Origin: Aliiroseovarius sp. F20344
GTDB lineage: Bacteria > Pseudomonadota > Alphaproteobacteria > Rhodobacterales > Rhodobacteraceae
Reading direction: 5' to 3'
DNA: 64,000 bases
Assembly (NCBI RefSeq): GCF_023016155.1
Contig: NZ_JALKBG010000003.1
Location: 372,001 to 436,000 of the forward strand
Made by a program: the position numbers and the translations under genes. The notes below the pieces were generated by a model. That model saw only the letters and a program-made list of their open reading frames with translations, made no database searches and had not been told where the DNA came from. Shown in pieces: positions 1 through 8,178 of this stretch (positions are counted from its first letter, which is position 1; each line of letters starts with the position of its first letter).

Positions 1-1
1 C

Positions 2-940
2 AGCGATGAACCGGCCAAAGAATTTGCGCCAGACGGTGCCGTTATGGCCTACGCCAAACACCGCTTCACTATGGTCGATCATGTCGAGATTATCGTGCAT
101 TTTCCCAAGGCTGAAATCGATGCGTTGGCGCCCATGATTTACTCGATTGAACGCACCAGTGACGCGCTGGTCTTCTACAAATCGCCGAATACCTACCCGT
201 CGAACTTCGCTTATGATGCCGAGAATCCGCAGGCATCTGCTGCACTGGCCCAGATGGAAGCGGTGTTGGAAAAGGCAACCGAGGAAGGCGGGCTTGTTCA
301 ATACGCAGACATCCTAACCCGGCATCGATCACGTGAAGCTGCATCAGAAATCCTATCGCGATTGGAAAAGCTTGGGGCTACGTCTCGTGAGTTTTACCTG
401 ATGGCTGGCGCTCTGGCCCAACGCGAGCGACGTCTGGACGACGCAGAACAATTCTTCACAACTGCCTTGGCCAAGTTCAAAGATGATCCGCAGTTCAGCG
501 TCATGTTGGCGGGCACTAAAATTGGCAAACGACAGTTCGACGAAGCTGAGGCAATCCTGCGCGGGGCCTACAAGACCTCGCCACGCACCCGCGCCGTAAT
601 CGTGCAGCTGACCAGAGTTTTGATGATCCGGGGTAACTTCGGCGAAGCCATCGCGCTTACGCGTGACTCGATCAATTTGTTCCCGATCCCCGCGCGACCA
701 TCCCAGTTCGCGCTATTGGGTCAACTGTTGCGCCTGGACAAACGTCCTGATGAGGCCCGTGCCGCAGTGGAGCAAGCGCTTGAGATGGCACCAGACAACG
801 CCGATGCGCTGGTTGAGCTTGCTGAACAAGAACTTGCAGCCAACGATCCCGAAACCGCGCGGAGCATTGTCGAACGGGTTCAAAAAACACAGCCCAATAA
901 TCCACAAGTGGCATCCCTACTAAGACGCCTTTCAACTTGA
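2..940 (+). CDS. TPR-repeat protein, 5' end outside window
   Basis: The reading frame is already open at base 2, so this is the C-terminal part of a longer protein. The first internal ATG is at 44, but coding-like sequence precedes it. The visible part has an unassigned segment of about 100 residues, then tetratricopeptide-like helical repeats running to the end (for example around LDDAEQFFTTALAKF and PDEARAAVEQALEMAPDN). TPRs usually scaffold protein-protein contacts. I do not recognise the N-terminal segment. The gene ends 101 bases before the GSCFA-domain gene on the same strand, which itself has a short TPR-like C-terminus, so the two may act together. No function is assigned. Confidence 0.7.
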   Translation, partial: SDEPAKEFAPDGAVMAYAKHRFTMVDHVEIIVHFPKAEIDALAPMIYSIERTSDALVFYKSPNTYPSNFAYDAENPQASAALAQMEAVLEKATEEGGLVQYADILTRHRSREAASEILSRLEKLGATSREFYLMAGALAQRERRLDDAEQFFTTALAKFKDDPQFSVMLAGTKIGKRQFDEAEAILRGAYKTSPRTRAVIVQLTRVLMIRGNFGEAIALTRDSINLFPIPARPSQFALLGQLLRLDKRPDEARAAVEQALEMAPDNADALVELAEQELAANDPETARSIVERVQKTQPNNPQVASLLRRLST

Positions 941-1000
941 TCACTGCCGAGGTTTTTGGAGACCACCCGTCCATATACCTTTTTCCTTAAGCTCTTGAGG

Positions 1001-1025
1001 TGTATAACATTCTTAATGTTATACA
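1001..1025. promoter_or_regulatory. Perfect inverted repeat upstream of GSCFA gene
   Basis: Two perfect 11-base arms, TGTATAACATT and AATGTTATACA, flank a 3-base CTT centre. The site is AT-rich and has no T-tract, so it looks like a dimeric regulator operator rather than a terminator. It ends 16 bases before the ATG at 1042. If translation started at the GTG at 1000 the repeat would be coding, which favours the ATG. The cognate regulator is unknown. Confidence 0.5.
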
Positions 1026-1041
1026 AATTTCGAGTGACCGG

Positions 1042-2385
1042 ATGACCGACAACCCCCTAGAGTCCATCTCTGGCGCAGAAGCCTTTAAGCGTATCCGACG
1101 CAATAGGCTGCGGCGCTATCCTTCGCCTGAAAGGGATGGGGAGCGGCTGTATCCTTTGGCCTCACCGGCCGCCAGCCCGACCTTCAGCATCCAACCAGAC
1201 GACACGATCTTTACAATCGGCTCGTGCTTCGCGCGGAATGTGGAAAGTTCGCTTATCGACAATGGATTGACCGTTACCAGTCGCGAACTGGATCTTGGGC
1301 CAATTGGGGAAAGCCTTGGATTTGCAGCAAACTTCTACAACAAATACTCAATCCACTCGATCCTGAACGAAATCCGCTGGGCGCTTGAACCCGAAACCTT
1401 TCCCGGCAAGGACCTTATCTATCCCGTAAATAACGGTGAGGAATACGCAGATCTACAACTGGGTATGGCGCGTTTGAAATACCCGTTGGATGAGATCATG
1501 GACTTCCGGCAGCGCTTCACCAATGTCATGGGGCGGGTGAAGGATGCTGACGTCATTATCATCACGCTTGGCTATGTTGAAACATGGTACGACAACAAGC
1601 TTGGGATCTATTTGAACGTTTCCCCACCGCAACCGATGGTCAACGCTGATCCTGAACGGTTCGAATTTCGCGTGCTGAGTTTTCAAGACGTCATGGACGG
1701 GCTTGAGGAGATCTATGCCCTCCTTACAAAGCACCGCACAAAGCCCCTGAAAATGCTGCTCACGGTTTCCCCTGTGCCGCTTCTTTCGACCTTCCGTGAC
1801 ATGGATGTTCTGGTCGCCAACGCCTATTCCAAATCCGTGCAACGGGCAGCATTGGAACAATTCGTTTTGAACCGAGAGGGTGTGGACTATTTCCCATCTT
1901 ACGAGTTCGTCACCTTATCAAACCCGACCGTCGCGTGGTCACGTGGTGACTATCGACACGTATCAGCAGACCTGGTCGCGCGGATCATGGCAGACGTGGT
2001 AAAAAGCTACATCGACAGTCCTGCTGCACAGCAAGCGGAAGACACGCTTGAGGCGCTGCTTGCATCGGCTCGCATGCTGGACAAGTTGGATGATAGCGAC
2101 GGCCTGTTTGAATTGTTCGAGGCCAACAAAAAGGTGTTCACAACAAGCTCGGATGCTTTGGCTTTGGTTGGGAAACGCTATGTTCAGGCACGTGACTTTG
2201 AAAAAGCGTTTGAGTGTTTCGAAACCGCTAGCAAACTTGAACCCGCGACACCAAATTACCTTGAGCGCTTGATAACCTTGTGTCGTCCTTTGCGGTCACC
2301 TGACGCCGCCAAGAACTTGCTTCAGGAACACACCAATCGCTTCCCGGATCGGAAAGAATTCCGCGACCGGATTGATTGGGTCTAA
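1042..2385 (+). CDS. GSCFA domain-containing protein
   Basis: A 447-residue protein from ATG 1042. The family motif GSCFA lies at about residues 60-64 (TIGSCFARNVE). A second conserved stretch (ADVIIITLGYVETWYD) and the TVSPVPLLSTF region are typical of the GSCFA family, which is related to SGNH/PC-esterases and is linked to bacterial surface polysaccharides. The last 100 residues look like TPR helices (DFEKAFECFETASKLEP). An in-frame GTG at 1000 would add 14 residues but would place the palindrome inside the gene. It is preceded by a TPR gene and converges with the Trm112-like gene. A glycan acyl-transfer or esterase role is inferred from the family only. Confidence 0.8.
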   Translation: MTDNPLESISGAEAFKRIRRNRLRRYPSPERDGERLYPLASPAASPTFSIQPDDTIFTIGSCFARNVESSLIDNGLTVTSRELDLGPIGESLGFAANFYNKYSIHSILNEIRWALEPETFPGKDLIYPVNNGEEYADLQLGMARLKYPLDEIMDFRQRFTNVMGRVKDADVIIITLGYVETWYDNKLGIYLNVSPPQPMVNADPERFEFRVLSFQDVMDGLEEIYALLTKHRTKPLKMLLTVSPVPLLSTFRDMDVLVANAYSKSVQRAALEQFVLNREGVDYFPSYEFVTLSNPTVAWSRGDYRHVSADLVARIMADVVKSYIDSPAAQQAEDTLEALLASARMLDKLDDSDGLFELFEANKKVFTTSSDALALVGKRYVQARDFEKAFECFETASKLEPATPNYLERLITLCRPLRSPDAAKNLLQEHTNRFPDRKEFRDRIDWV

Positions 2386-2415
2386 GCATCTAGATGTAGA
2401 GCGATTGTGGCCCCG

Positions 2416-2607
2416 TCAGTCTTCGATCTTGCGCGCTTCATCCACCAGCATTACGGGGATGCCACCGCGGATCGGAAAGGCCAGATTGGCGGCTTTCGAC
2501 AACAGCTCTTGCTTCTCGGCGTCATAGCTTAAAGGCGTTTGTGTCAGGGGGCAGACCAATGCCTCGATCATACGACGGTCGAACTTGGTTTCAGATGGCT
2601 CGTTCAT
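2416..2607 (-). CDS. Trm112-family small protein
   Basis: A 63-residue protein of the Trm112/YcaR family (UPF0434). It has the [13 protein letters not shown] start and the [11 protein letters not shown] segment. In this copy only one cysteine of the zinc-ribbon pattern remains (CP), as in many bacterial homologues. Eukaryotic Trm112 activates methyltransferases; the bacterial role is less settled. Its ATG overlaps the stop of the LON-domain gene by four bases, so the two are translationally coupled. Confidence 0.85.
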   Translation of the reverse strand: MNEPSETKFDRRMIEALVCPLTQTPLSYDAEKQELLSKAANLAFPIRGGIPVMLVDEARKIED

Positions 2608-3248
2608 TGCACTTTCTCCTCGCCTGCGCCTTTGCGTAACGCAAATTCCATAAGCGTTACAAGGGTTTCACGGCGCGTTTGCAGAGACGGGGCTTCAAGC
2701 AAAGCTTGTTTGTCCTCGGCGGCAAAAGGGCACAGCATGGACAGGGCGTTGATCAGCAGCTCGTCTTCGGCAGATTCAAGGCTTTCCCAATCTGTCTGGA
2801 GCTCCTGCAGATTGAAATAGCGCGTCAGTAGACCCAGAAATGCCTCGCGGTTCAGCCCTCTGTCATGCTCGGACTTCCCAAGATCTCGATCGAAGCTGTC
2901 CCAGCCCATCTGCGCCTTCAGGTACGGCGTGAAACCGGTTTCGATTTGCCCTAAACGAAAGCGAGACACCCCGGTCAGCGTGACCATATAGCGCCCATCA
3001 TCCGTTTCTGTGAAAGACGTGATCCGCCCCGCGCAACCTATGCTGTGAAGCCTCGTATCTTCACCGCATTCCTCGCCCATGGGCTGGATCATACCGATCA
3101 AACGTTCGGGCGTTTTTAGCGCGTCATCAACCATCGCCAGATAACGAGGTTCAAACACGTGCAAGGGCAACCTGCCACGAGGCAACAGCAATGCCCCGGG
3201 CAATGGAAAGATCGGAAGCGTATCCGGCAGGTCAGCAGATGAGATCAT
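2604..3248 (-). CDS. LON peptidase substrate-binding domain protein
   Basis: A 214-residue protein matching the stand-alone LON N-terminal (PUA-like) domain. The hallmark start is [26 protein letters not shown], followed by IGCAGRI and [16 protein letters not shown]. There is no AAA+ or protease domain, so it is not a protease. In alphaproteobacteria this gene is commonly beside a thioredoxin-like gene, as here (27-base gap to the upstream thioredoxin gene). It overlaps Trm112 by four bases. The molecular role of these small LON-domain proteins is unclear. Confidence 0.88.
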   Translation of the reverse strand: MISSADLPDTLPIFPLPGALLLPRGRLPLHVFEPRYLAMVDDALKTPERLIGMIQPMGEECGEDTRLHSIGCAGRITSFTETDDGRYMVTLTGVSRFRLGQIETGFTPYLKAQMGWDSFDRDLGKSEHDRGLNREAFLGLLTRYFNLQELQTDWESLESAEDELLINALSMLCPFAAEDKQALLEAPSLQTRRETLVTLMEFALRKGAGEEKVQ

Positions 3249-3275
3249 AACCCCAGTCTAGCGCGACTTTCCCAA

Positions 3276-4178
3276 TCACACAAAGATCATCGACGAAAGC
3301 TTGCGACGACCGGTCAGCGCGATGGGATCTTTGGCATCCAACGCGTCGAAAATAGTGAACAGTTGTTGCTTGGCGGCAGCGTCATTCCATTCGCGATCCC
3401 GACGGAAGAGCTCGAGCAATTCATCGACTGCGCCTTGAACATCGCCATCGGCATTCAGCGCCACGGCAAGATCAAAACGGGACTGGTGATCATCTGGGTT
3501 GGCGTCGACAGCAGCGCGCAGCTCGGTCAATGGACCTGCGCTTTCGGCTTGCCGCGCAAGTTCGATCTGCGCGCGCACGGCTTCCAATTCGGGCGCATCC
3601 GCGATCTCGGCCGGGGCGCCGTTCAGCGTGGCTTCGGCCTCGTCCACTTGACCTGCGGCCAGATGACAACGGGCCAGACCTGCAAAAGCGGCGGCAGATT
3701 TCGGATCTTCTTCTAAGATTGCTGCAAATGTCTGTGCGGCATCCTGAACGTCGCCTGCCTCCAACATCTCTTCCGCGGCAGCAATCGCATCGGCCAAACC
3801 ACCATCACCTGCAAGTTCGGCCACTTTATCAACAAAGGCTTTGATCTCGGACGGCGGCAATGCGCCTTGGAACCCGTCGGCTGGTTGGCCTTGCCAGAAG
3901 GCATAGACCGTCGGGATCGATTGCACGCGCATCTGACCGGCGATCATCTGGTTTTCATCCACGTTCACTTTGACCATCCGGACCTTACCACCGGCTTCGG
4001 TCACGGCCGCCTCAAGCGCGGGGCCAAGCGTCTTGCAAGGGCCGCACCACGGCGCCCAGAAATCTACGATGATCGGAACCTCTTGCGACGCTTCGATCAC
4101 GTCCTGCATGAAGGTCGCTTCGCCCACATCTTTGATCAGTTCCACGCCCTCAGACGCGCCGCCCAGTTCGATTTCCAT
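3276..4178 (-). CDS. Thioredoxin-TPR protein (CnoX/YbbN-like)
   Basis: A thioredoxin fold with active site WAPWCGPCK (CGPC at about residues 45-48) is followed by a long alpha-helical TPR region, the architecture of the co-chaperone YbbN/CnoX. Unlike E. coli CnoX, which lacks the full CXXC pair, this copy keeps both cysteines, so it may be a working oxidoreductase as well as a holdase. ATG 4178 is chosen because GGAG lies just upstream; an in-frame GTG at 4202 would add eight residues. It is cytoplasmic, with no signal peptide. It lies 54 bases after the exonuclease III gene in the same minus-strand run. Confidence 0.88.
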   Translation of the reverse strand: MEIELGGASEGVELIKDVGEATFMQDVIEASQEVPIIVDFWAPWCGPCKTLGPALEAAVTEAGGKVRMVKVNVDENQMIAGQMRVQSIPTVYAFWQGQPADGFQGALPPSEIKAFVDKVAELAGDGGLADAIAAAEEMLEAGDVQDAAQTFAAILEEDPKSAAAFAGLARCHLAAGQVDEAEATLNGAPAEIADAPELEAVRAQIELARQAESAGPLTELRAAVDANPDDHQSRFDLAVALNADGDVQGAVDELLELFRRDREWNDAAAKQQLFTIFDALDAKDPIALTGRRKLSSMIFV

Positions 4179-4232
4179 GGCTTTGGCTCCGTTAAATTCC
4201 ACGGGGACTATATGACCCCTGCGCGCCCAGAT

Positions 4233-5021
4233 TTAAAGGTCGAAACTTGCAAAGACTGGCGCGTGGTCGGACGGTTTCTCCCACCCGCGTGCATCACGCA
4301 TGACGCGCGATCCGTGGCCCGCATTGGAAATATCCGGCGTGGCCCAGATGTGATCCAGACGACGGCCCTTGTCGGCAGCATCCCAATCGCGCGCACGATA
4401 GGACCACCAGCTGTAAAGCTGACCCTCGGGGATGTCCTGCCGGGTGATATCGACCCAACCGGCGGCATCTTGCACCTCGGCCAGCGCTTCGACTTCAACT
4501 GGCGTGTGGCTGACCACTTTCAAAAGCTGCTTATGGGACCAAACATCATCTTCGCGCGGAGCGATGTTCAAATCACCCACCAAGATCGACTTGCCCGGTT
4601 TGTCCTTGAAGAAATGATCGCGCATGTCTGTGAGGTAATCGAGCTTCTGGCCAAATTTCTCGTTCACCTCGCGGTCCGCGACGTCGCCACCCGCAGGGAC
4701 ATAGAAGTTGTGCACCGTCACGCCGTTTTCCAGCTGACCCGCAATATGGCGGGCGTGGCCCAGATCAGCGAAATCGAAGCTCTCAGCCTCGACCATTGGG
4801 ATGCGCGACAGGATTGCGACACCGTTGTAACCCTTCTGTCCGCGCGCAACCATGTGAGTGTAGCCCAGCGCCTTGAACCCATCGAGAGGGATCTTTTCAA
4901 CAGGGCTTTTACACTCCTGAAGGCACAGCACATCGGGCGCTTCCTCTTCCAGAAGCTTCAGGACAATCGGCTCGCGCAGACGGACCGAGTTGATGTTCCA
5001 GGTGGCTAGGGTGAAGCTCAT
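4233..5021 (-). CDS. xth: Exodeoxyribonuclease III (AP endonuclease)
   Basis: A 262-residue member of the ExoIII/EEP superfamily, which cleaves abasic sites and degrades DNA 3' ends in base-excision repair. Key motifs are visible: ATWNINSVR (Asn), CLQECKSP (metal-binding Glu at about 36), VGDLNIAPREDDVW (Asp/Asn) and the terminal DHAPVFASF (Asp-His pair). Start ATG 5021 has a GGAGGA ribosome site. It sits between a VOC gene and the thioredoxin gene, all on the minus strand, downstream of a SoxR-type promoter. Regulation by oxidative or redox stress is therefore plausible but unproven. Confidence 0.93.
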   Translation of the reverse strand: MSFTLATWNINSVRLREPIVLKLLEEEAPDVLCLQECKSPVEKIPLDGFKALGYTHMVARGQKGYNGVAILSRIPMVEAESFDFADLGHARHIAGQLENGVTVHNFYVPAGGDVADREVNEKFGQKLDYLTDMRDHFFKDKPGKSILVGDLNIAPREDDVWSHKQLLKVVSHTPVEVEALAEVQDAAGWVDITRQDIPEGQLYSWWSYRARDWDAADKGRRLDHIWATPDISNAGHGSRVMRDARGWEKPSDHAPVFASFDL

Positions 5022-5109
5022 GATGTCCTCCGGTTTCGCGCGCTTGTGGCGACCCTACACCGAGAAACATAGGGTGAACAGGGGCGAGTTTCATCCCGCC
5101 CCCATTTCA

Positions 5110-5487
5110 TCAGGCATAAGACACGACTTCCCATTCCACACCATCATGGTCGTCGAAATAGAAGCGTTTGCCCGGCTCATAGTCCCCGTGGTTATGAGGC
5201 TTGAACCCGGCAGCTTTCGCGCGTGCTTCAACCGCGTCAATGTCATCGACAACAACACCCACATGGTTCAACCCGGCGCGGGTCGTATAGGAATGTTGCG
5301 GGTCCTTCATTGTCATTTTGGGCGTGTATAAAGCCACATAGCTGCCCTCATCCCCCACATGGGCGGTATAGCCACCCGACATCGCGTCACCTTCCCAGCG
5401 GATCTTCCAGTCAAAGACAGCGCCCAACCATGCGGCTGTCGCTTTGGGGTCGCTTACAGTCACATTCACATGTTCTAGAATTGCCAT
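5110..5487 (-). CDS. VOC-family (glyoxalase/dioxygenase-like) protein
   Basis: A 125-residue single-module vicinal-oxygen-chelate protein. Typical segments are the N-terminal LEHVNVTVSDP (metal His), LNHVGVVVDDIDAVEARAKAAG and FYFDDHDGVEWEVVSY. Members include glyoxalase I and drug-binding proteins; substrate cannot be inferred. It has a strong ribosome site (AAGGAGG). It is divergent from soxR, and its promoter has the 19-base spacer and inverted repeat of a SoxR target, so a role in handling redox-active compounds or their electrophilic products is a reasonable guess. Confidence 0.88.
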   Translation of the reverse strand: MAILEHVNVTVSDPKATAAWLGAVFDWKIRWEGDAMSGGYTAHVGDEGSYVALYTPKMTMKDPQHSYTTRAGLNHVGVVVDDIDAVEARAKAAGFKPHNHGDYEPGKRFYFDDHDGVEWEVVSYA

Positions 5488-5518
5488 TTTGGCCTCCTTG
5501 ATTTCATTTGCGACTCAG

Positions 5519-5549
5519 TTGATAATTCCTAAAGCTAACTTTACCTCAA
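5519..5549 (-). promoter_or_regulatory. SoxR-type promoter between VOC gene and soxR
   Basis: On the minus strand a -35 element TTGAGG (5544-5549) and a -10 element TATCAA (5519-5524) are separated by exactly 19 bases. The long spacer carries the inverted repeat TAAAG-TTAG-CTTTA (5530-5543). MerR-family activators such as SoxR act on over-long 19-base spacers, and the E. coli soxS promoter has the same layout with a related core (AAGTTAACTT). The site would drive the VOC gene; being symmetric, it could also control soxR, which starts 24 bases away. Confidence 0.72.
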
Positions 5550-5572
5550 GCTTTTTCTTTCGGAGTTTTCAA

Positions 5573-6037
5573 ATGGAACGCAGAAACGAGATCTCCATCG
5601 GCACCTTAGCCAATCGCACTGGGCTGGCCGTGTCAGCAATCCGGTATTACGAAACGCAGGGACTGGTCGCGCCGGAACGCAATGCAGGCGGGCAAAGGCG
5701 GTTTATACGATCCGACATTCGCCGCTTAAGCTTTGTCATGATCGCGCAAAAGTTCGGCTTCACTCTGGACCGCATCCGTGAGGTTCTGGGCCGCCTACCC
5801 CAAAACCGCACGCCAAATGCCAAGGACTGGACCGAAATCTCGCAAGACTTCCGCGCGGAACTTGATGAACAGATCGAGGCCCTAACCCGCCTGCGCGACA
5901 AGCTGGACGGCTGCATCGGCTGTGGCTGCCTGTCGCTGGACCGCTGCGCGCTGTACAACCCGGATGACGTTGCCGCGCAAAAGGGTGCAGGGCCACGCTA
6001 TCTGATGGGGGATCAAGCCACACGCCCGGAAGACTAG
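5573..6037 (+). CDS. soxR: Redox-sensing activator SoxR
   Basis: A 154-residue MerR-family protein. The N-terminal HTH (ISIGTLANRTGLAVSAIRYYE) and coiled dimerisation helix are followed by the SoxR [2Fe-2S] loop CIGCGCLSLDRC, with Cys at 114, 117, 119 and 125. The family senses oxidation by redox-cycling drugs through this cluster. ATG 5573 is used because upstream in-frame sequence covers the promoter region. It is divergent from the VOC gene and shares the SoxR box. No soxS is present, as expected outside enterics, so direct control of neighbouring genes is likely. Confidence 0.95.
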   Translation: MERRNEISIGTLANRTGLAVSAIRYYETQGLVAPERNAGGQRRFIRSDIRRLSFVMIAQKFGFTLDRIREVLGRLPQNRTPNAKDWTEISQDFRAELDEQIEALTRLRDKLDGCIGCGCLSLDRCALYNPDDVAAQKGAGPRYLMGDQATRPED

Positions 6038-6124
6038 GCTCTGTTTCGCCTATGACACGTCGCTTGATCTGCCTTAAGGCAACAAGTTCGCCGCGCCTTC
6101 ACACTGGGATGAAGGAGACCAGAC

Positions 6125-6835
6125 ATGTCAGATCACGGACACAGCCCACAAGAAATTGCCGAGCGTATTGGCGCCCCCGTAGGACGGGGCGTGCTGCGCG
6201 ATGCGGTCTATGGCGCCATCGACGGGGCGGTCACGACCTTTGCCATTGTGGCAGGCGTTGCCGGAGCTGGACTGTCACCCTTTATCATCGTCATCTTGGG
6301 GTTGGCCAACGTGCTGGCCGATGGATTTTCGATGGCGGCAGCAGCCTATTCAGGCACCAAAGCACAGCAAGACAACTACCGCCGCATCCGTAAGATTGAA
6401 GAGGAGCACATCAAGTCCTACCCGCGTGGAGAGTGGCTGGAAGTGCGCGAAATCCTCGCCAAAAAGGGACTAACCGACCGCATTCTGGACGAAGCAACCG
6501 ATGCTGTGACCCAAGATAAAGAGCGGTGGATCAACATGATGATGGAGGGTGAATACGGGATGGGCGGAATTGATCCGCACCCATTGCCAGCGGCACTAAC
6601 CACCTTCTTTTCATTCCTCGTCGCCGGAATGATCCCCCTGCTTCCCTTTATCTTCAAACTCGACTCCGCCTTCACCGTTTCGGCGTGGATGACAATGGCC
6701 AGCTTCTTTGCGATCGGCGCCCTGAAAAGCCGCTGGTCACTTAGCCCGTGGTGGCGCTCAGCGTTTGAAACACTTCTGATCGGAGGAGCGGCAGCGGCGT
6801 TGGCGTATGGTGTTGGGTCACTATTCAATGTGTGA
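6125..6835 (+). CDS. VIT1/CCC1-type transporter
   Basis: A 236-residue membrane protein of the VIT/CCC1 family, which moves Fe2+ or Mn2+. Early transmembrane segments contain the family pattern RDAVYGAIDGAVTTFAIVAGVAGA and VLADGFSMAAAAYSGTKA. A cytoplasmic acidic/histidine loop (IEEEHIKSYPRGEWLEV, then EGEYGMGGIDPHPLPAA) resembles the metal-binding domain, followed by three more hydrophobic segments. It has a strong ribosome site (GAAGGAGACC). It follows soxR by 87 bases on the same strand, so cotranscription is possible. The ion carried is not determined by sequence. Confidence 0.9.
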   Translation: MSDHGHSPQEIAERIGAPVGRGVLRDAVYGAIDGAVTTFAIVAGVAGAGLSPFIIVILGLANVLADGFSMAAAAYSGTKAQQDNYRRIRKIEEEHIKSYPRGEWLEVREILAKKGLTDRILDEATDAVTQDKERWINMMMEGEYGMGGIDPHPLPAALTTFFSFLVAGMIPLLPFIFKLDSAFTVSAWMTMASFFAIGALKSRWSLSPWWRSAFETLLIGGAAAALAYGVGSLFNV

Positions 6836-6938
6836 GGGTATGGTGGGGTTACTACTAGAGCGGGGCGGTGGAGGTCCGCTTAGAGCCCAACGTGCTTGTT
6901 GGTCGGGGCGCAGCGAACGGCAGTTTTTTCGTTGACCC

Positions 6939-7475
6939 CTAGATTTTTCGCAGCCGTTTGACGCACCAAAGAGCAAGCCCAACGACCAGCGGCAACAGAC
7001 CCAAAATCAGCAAGCCATTCTTGATAAGGCTCAGCGTCGAACTGACTGCAACAAGATCTTCGGAGATTTTGGGATATCCCCGCGCGAGAAGAAATAGGGA
7101 TACATTCTCGGCGTAATCCCCGATGCCGCCCAGCAGGGGAGCGAGGCAGAGCCATTCAACTCCACGCCCCTTCCAAAGGATGTAGGTGAGCGCGGCGGCT
7201 ATGAGCGAGTAGAGAGCGGGGTTGAGGATGTCGAGAAACTGGATGCGCCTGTACAATGCGAACCCTTGCTCACCATAACTTCCCCAAACTTCTGCCACCC
7301 TTTCAGCAGTATAGCCTTGGTCGAAATCAAGAATCCCGTAGCCACCACTCACCGTCGAGAGCTGTCCAAGCGTTATCAGGATCGCACCGAAAATCACGAC
7401 ATAGGTAACCAGGAGAGCGGCCAACCCTCGCCATGTTGCCAACCTTGCAATAAGTGAAATCACGATTGCCCCCAT
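6939..7475 (-). CDS. Uncharacterised four-helix membrane protein
   Basis: A 178-residue protein I do not recognise. About four hydrophobic segments are visible: residues about 13-36, 63-83, 88-100 and 148-170. Between the first two is a soluble loop with GGYGILDFDQGYTAERVAEVWGSYGEQG. The C-terminus is basic (VKRLRKI). It is divergent from a TetR-family gene, and two near-identical operator-like repeats lie immediately upstream of its ATG, so it is probably the target of that repressor. TetR targets next door are often transporters, but this protein is short and has no known transporter motif. Confidence 0.75.
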   Translation of the reverse strand: MGAIVISLIARLATWRGLAALLVTYVVIFGAILITLGQLSTVSGGYGILDFDQGYTAERVAEVWGSYGEQGFALYRRIQFLDILNPALYSLIAAALTYILWKGRGVEWLCLAPLLGGIGDYAENVSLFLLARGYPKISEDLVAVSSTLSLIKNGLLILGLLPLVVGLALWCVKRLRKI

Positions 7476-7479
7476 TAAT

Positions 7480-7515
7480 TGACAGTTGCGTCAGTTAATA
7501 ATGACAGGTATGTCA
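7480..7515. promoter_or_regulatory. Two operator-like repeats between TetR gene and target
   Basis: The intergenic gap holds TGACAGTTGCGTCA (7480-7493) and TGACAGGTATGTCA (7502-7515). Each is an inverted repeat: TGAC/GTCA in both, extended to TGACA/TGTCA in the second. Starts are 22 bases apart, about two helical turns, placing both on the same DNA face. Position just upstream of the membrane gene and 26 bases from the TetR start suggests autoregulation plus control of the divergent gene. Confidence 0.65.
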
Positions 7516-7541
7516 AAAATTGAACTCATGCAAGGCTCAAG

Positions 7542-8099
7542 ATGAACATGAACACCGCAGATCTGACGCCGAAGGCACGTCGGACAAGATTGGCGCTGCT
7601 GGATGCGGCAAGGGCGGAGATTGGTCGTCAAGGCGTAGCCGGTATGACCGTGATGGCGGTTTGCGAAAAGGCCGGTGTTGGGCGGACATCCTTCTACAAC
7701 TACTTTGAAGATATCGATGCTTTGGTGACGATCGTGGCGCGAGAGACCGCGACAGGCATAAAGACGCGATTTGACCGTCTCCATGAAGAAATGCCGCGAG
7801 GTCGAGATAGGTTGAAGGCCTGTCTGAGTATGATTTTGAAGGCAGCAGCCGATGAGCCAGAGGCCATTCTTCTTGTAATTTCGCTATCAAGCTCCCTACC
7901 GGAAATCATCGACTTGCTGCACAAGGAAATCTCTGCTGAACTTGCAGCTTTCGCAATAGGGACCGAAGAAGACCAATTGGCCTTGGAAAAGTACCTTGCC
8001 CAAACGCTCCTTTCCTTAGCGCGTCAGGTGGTCATGGGCAATATCCCAATGCAGGAAATTGATCGGCACGTCGAATTCATGATGCGTGCTTGCGGCTGA
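7542..8099 (+). CDS. TetR/AcrR-family regulator
   Basis: A 185-residue protein with a TetR N-terminal DNA-binding domain: TRLALLDAARAEIGRQGVAGMTV, then the HTH AVCEKAGVGRTSFYNYFEDIDAL at about residues 42-64. The C-terminal ligand domain is all helical and not assignable to a ligand class. It is divergent from an unrecognised membrane protein, with paired operator-like repeats between them. A second ATG at 7548 is an alternative start. Likely a local repressor that senses a small molecule. Confidence 0.9.
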   Translation: MNMNTADLTPKARRTRLALLDAARAEIGRQGVAGMTVMAVCEKAGVGRTSFYNYFEDIDALVTIVARETATGIKTRFDRLHEEMPRGRDRLKACLSMILKAAADEPEAILLVISLSSSLPEIIDLLHKEISAELAAFAIGTEEDQLALEKYLAQTLLSLARQVVMGNIPMQEIDRHVEFMMRACG

Positions 8100-8152
8100 T
8101 TCCACTCCCGGACTTTCGTTCAGGGTCCGCTATGTCCCGCATAGCCGATAGA

Positions 8153-8178
8153 AAAAACCGGACCCAATTGGGCCCGGC
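8153..8178 (-). terminator. Rho-independent terminator of response-regulator gene
   Basis: Read on the minus strand, an 8-base stem CCGGGCCC/GGGTCCGG (one G-U pair) with an AATT loop is followed by six Ts. It lies about 50 bases beyond the stop at 8228. A second hairpin without a T-tract (arms GTGCCC/GGGCAC, 8199-8218) sits between them. Confidence 0.8.

Noticed and set aside
1000-1044. GTG 1000 as start of the GSCFA gene
   Set aside because: It would make the perfect palindrome coding and has no better ribosome site than ATG 1042.
3867-5009. 380-residue open frame antisense to thioredoxin and exonuclease genes
   Set aside because: It covers two well-supported minus-strand genes, and its translation shows no protein family.
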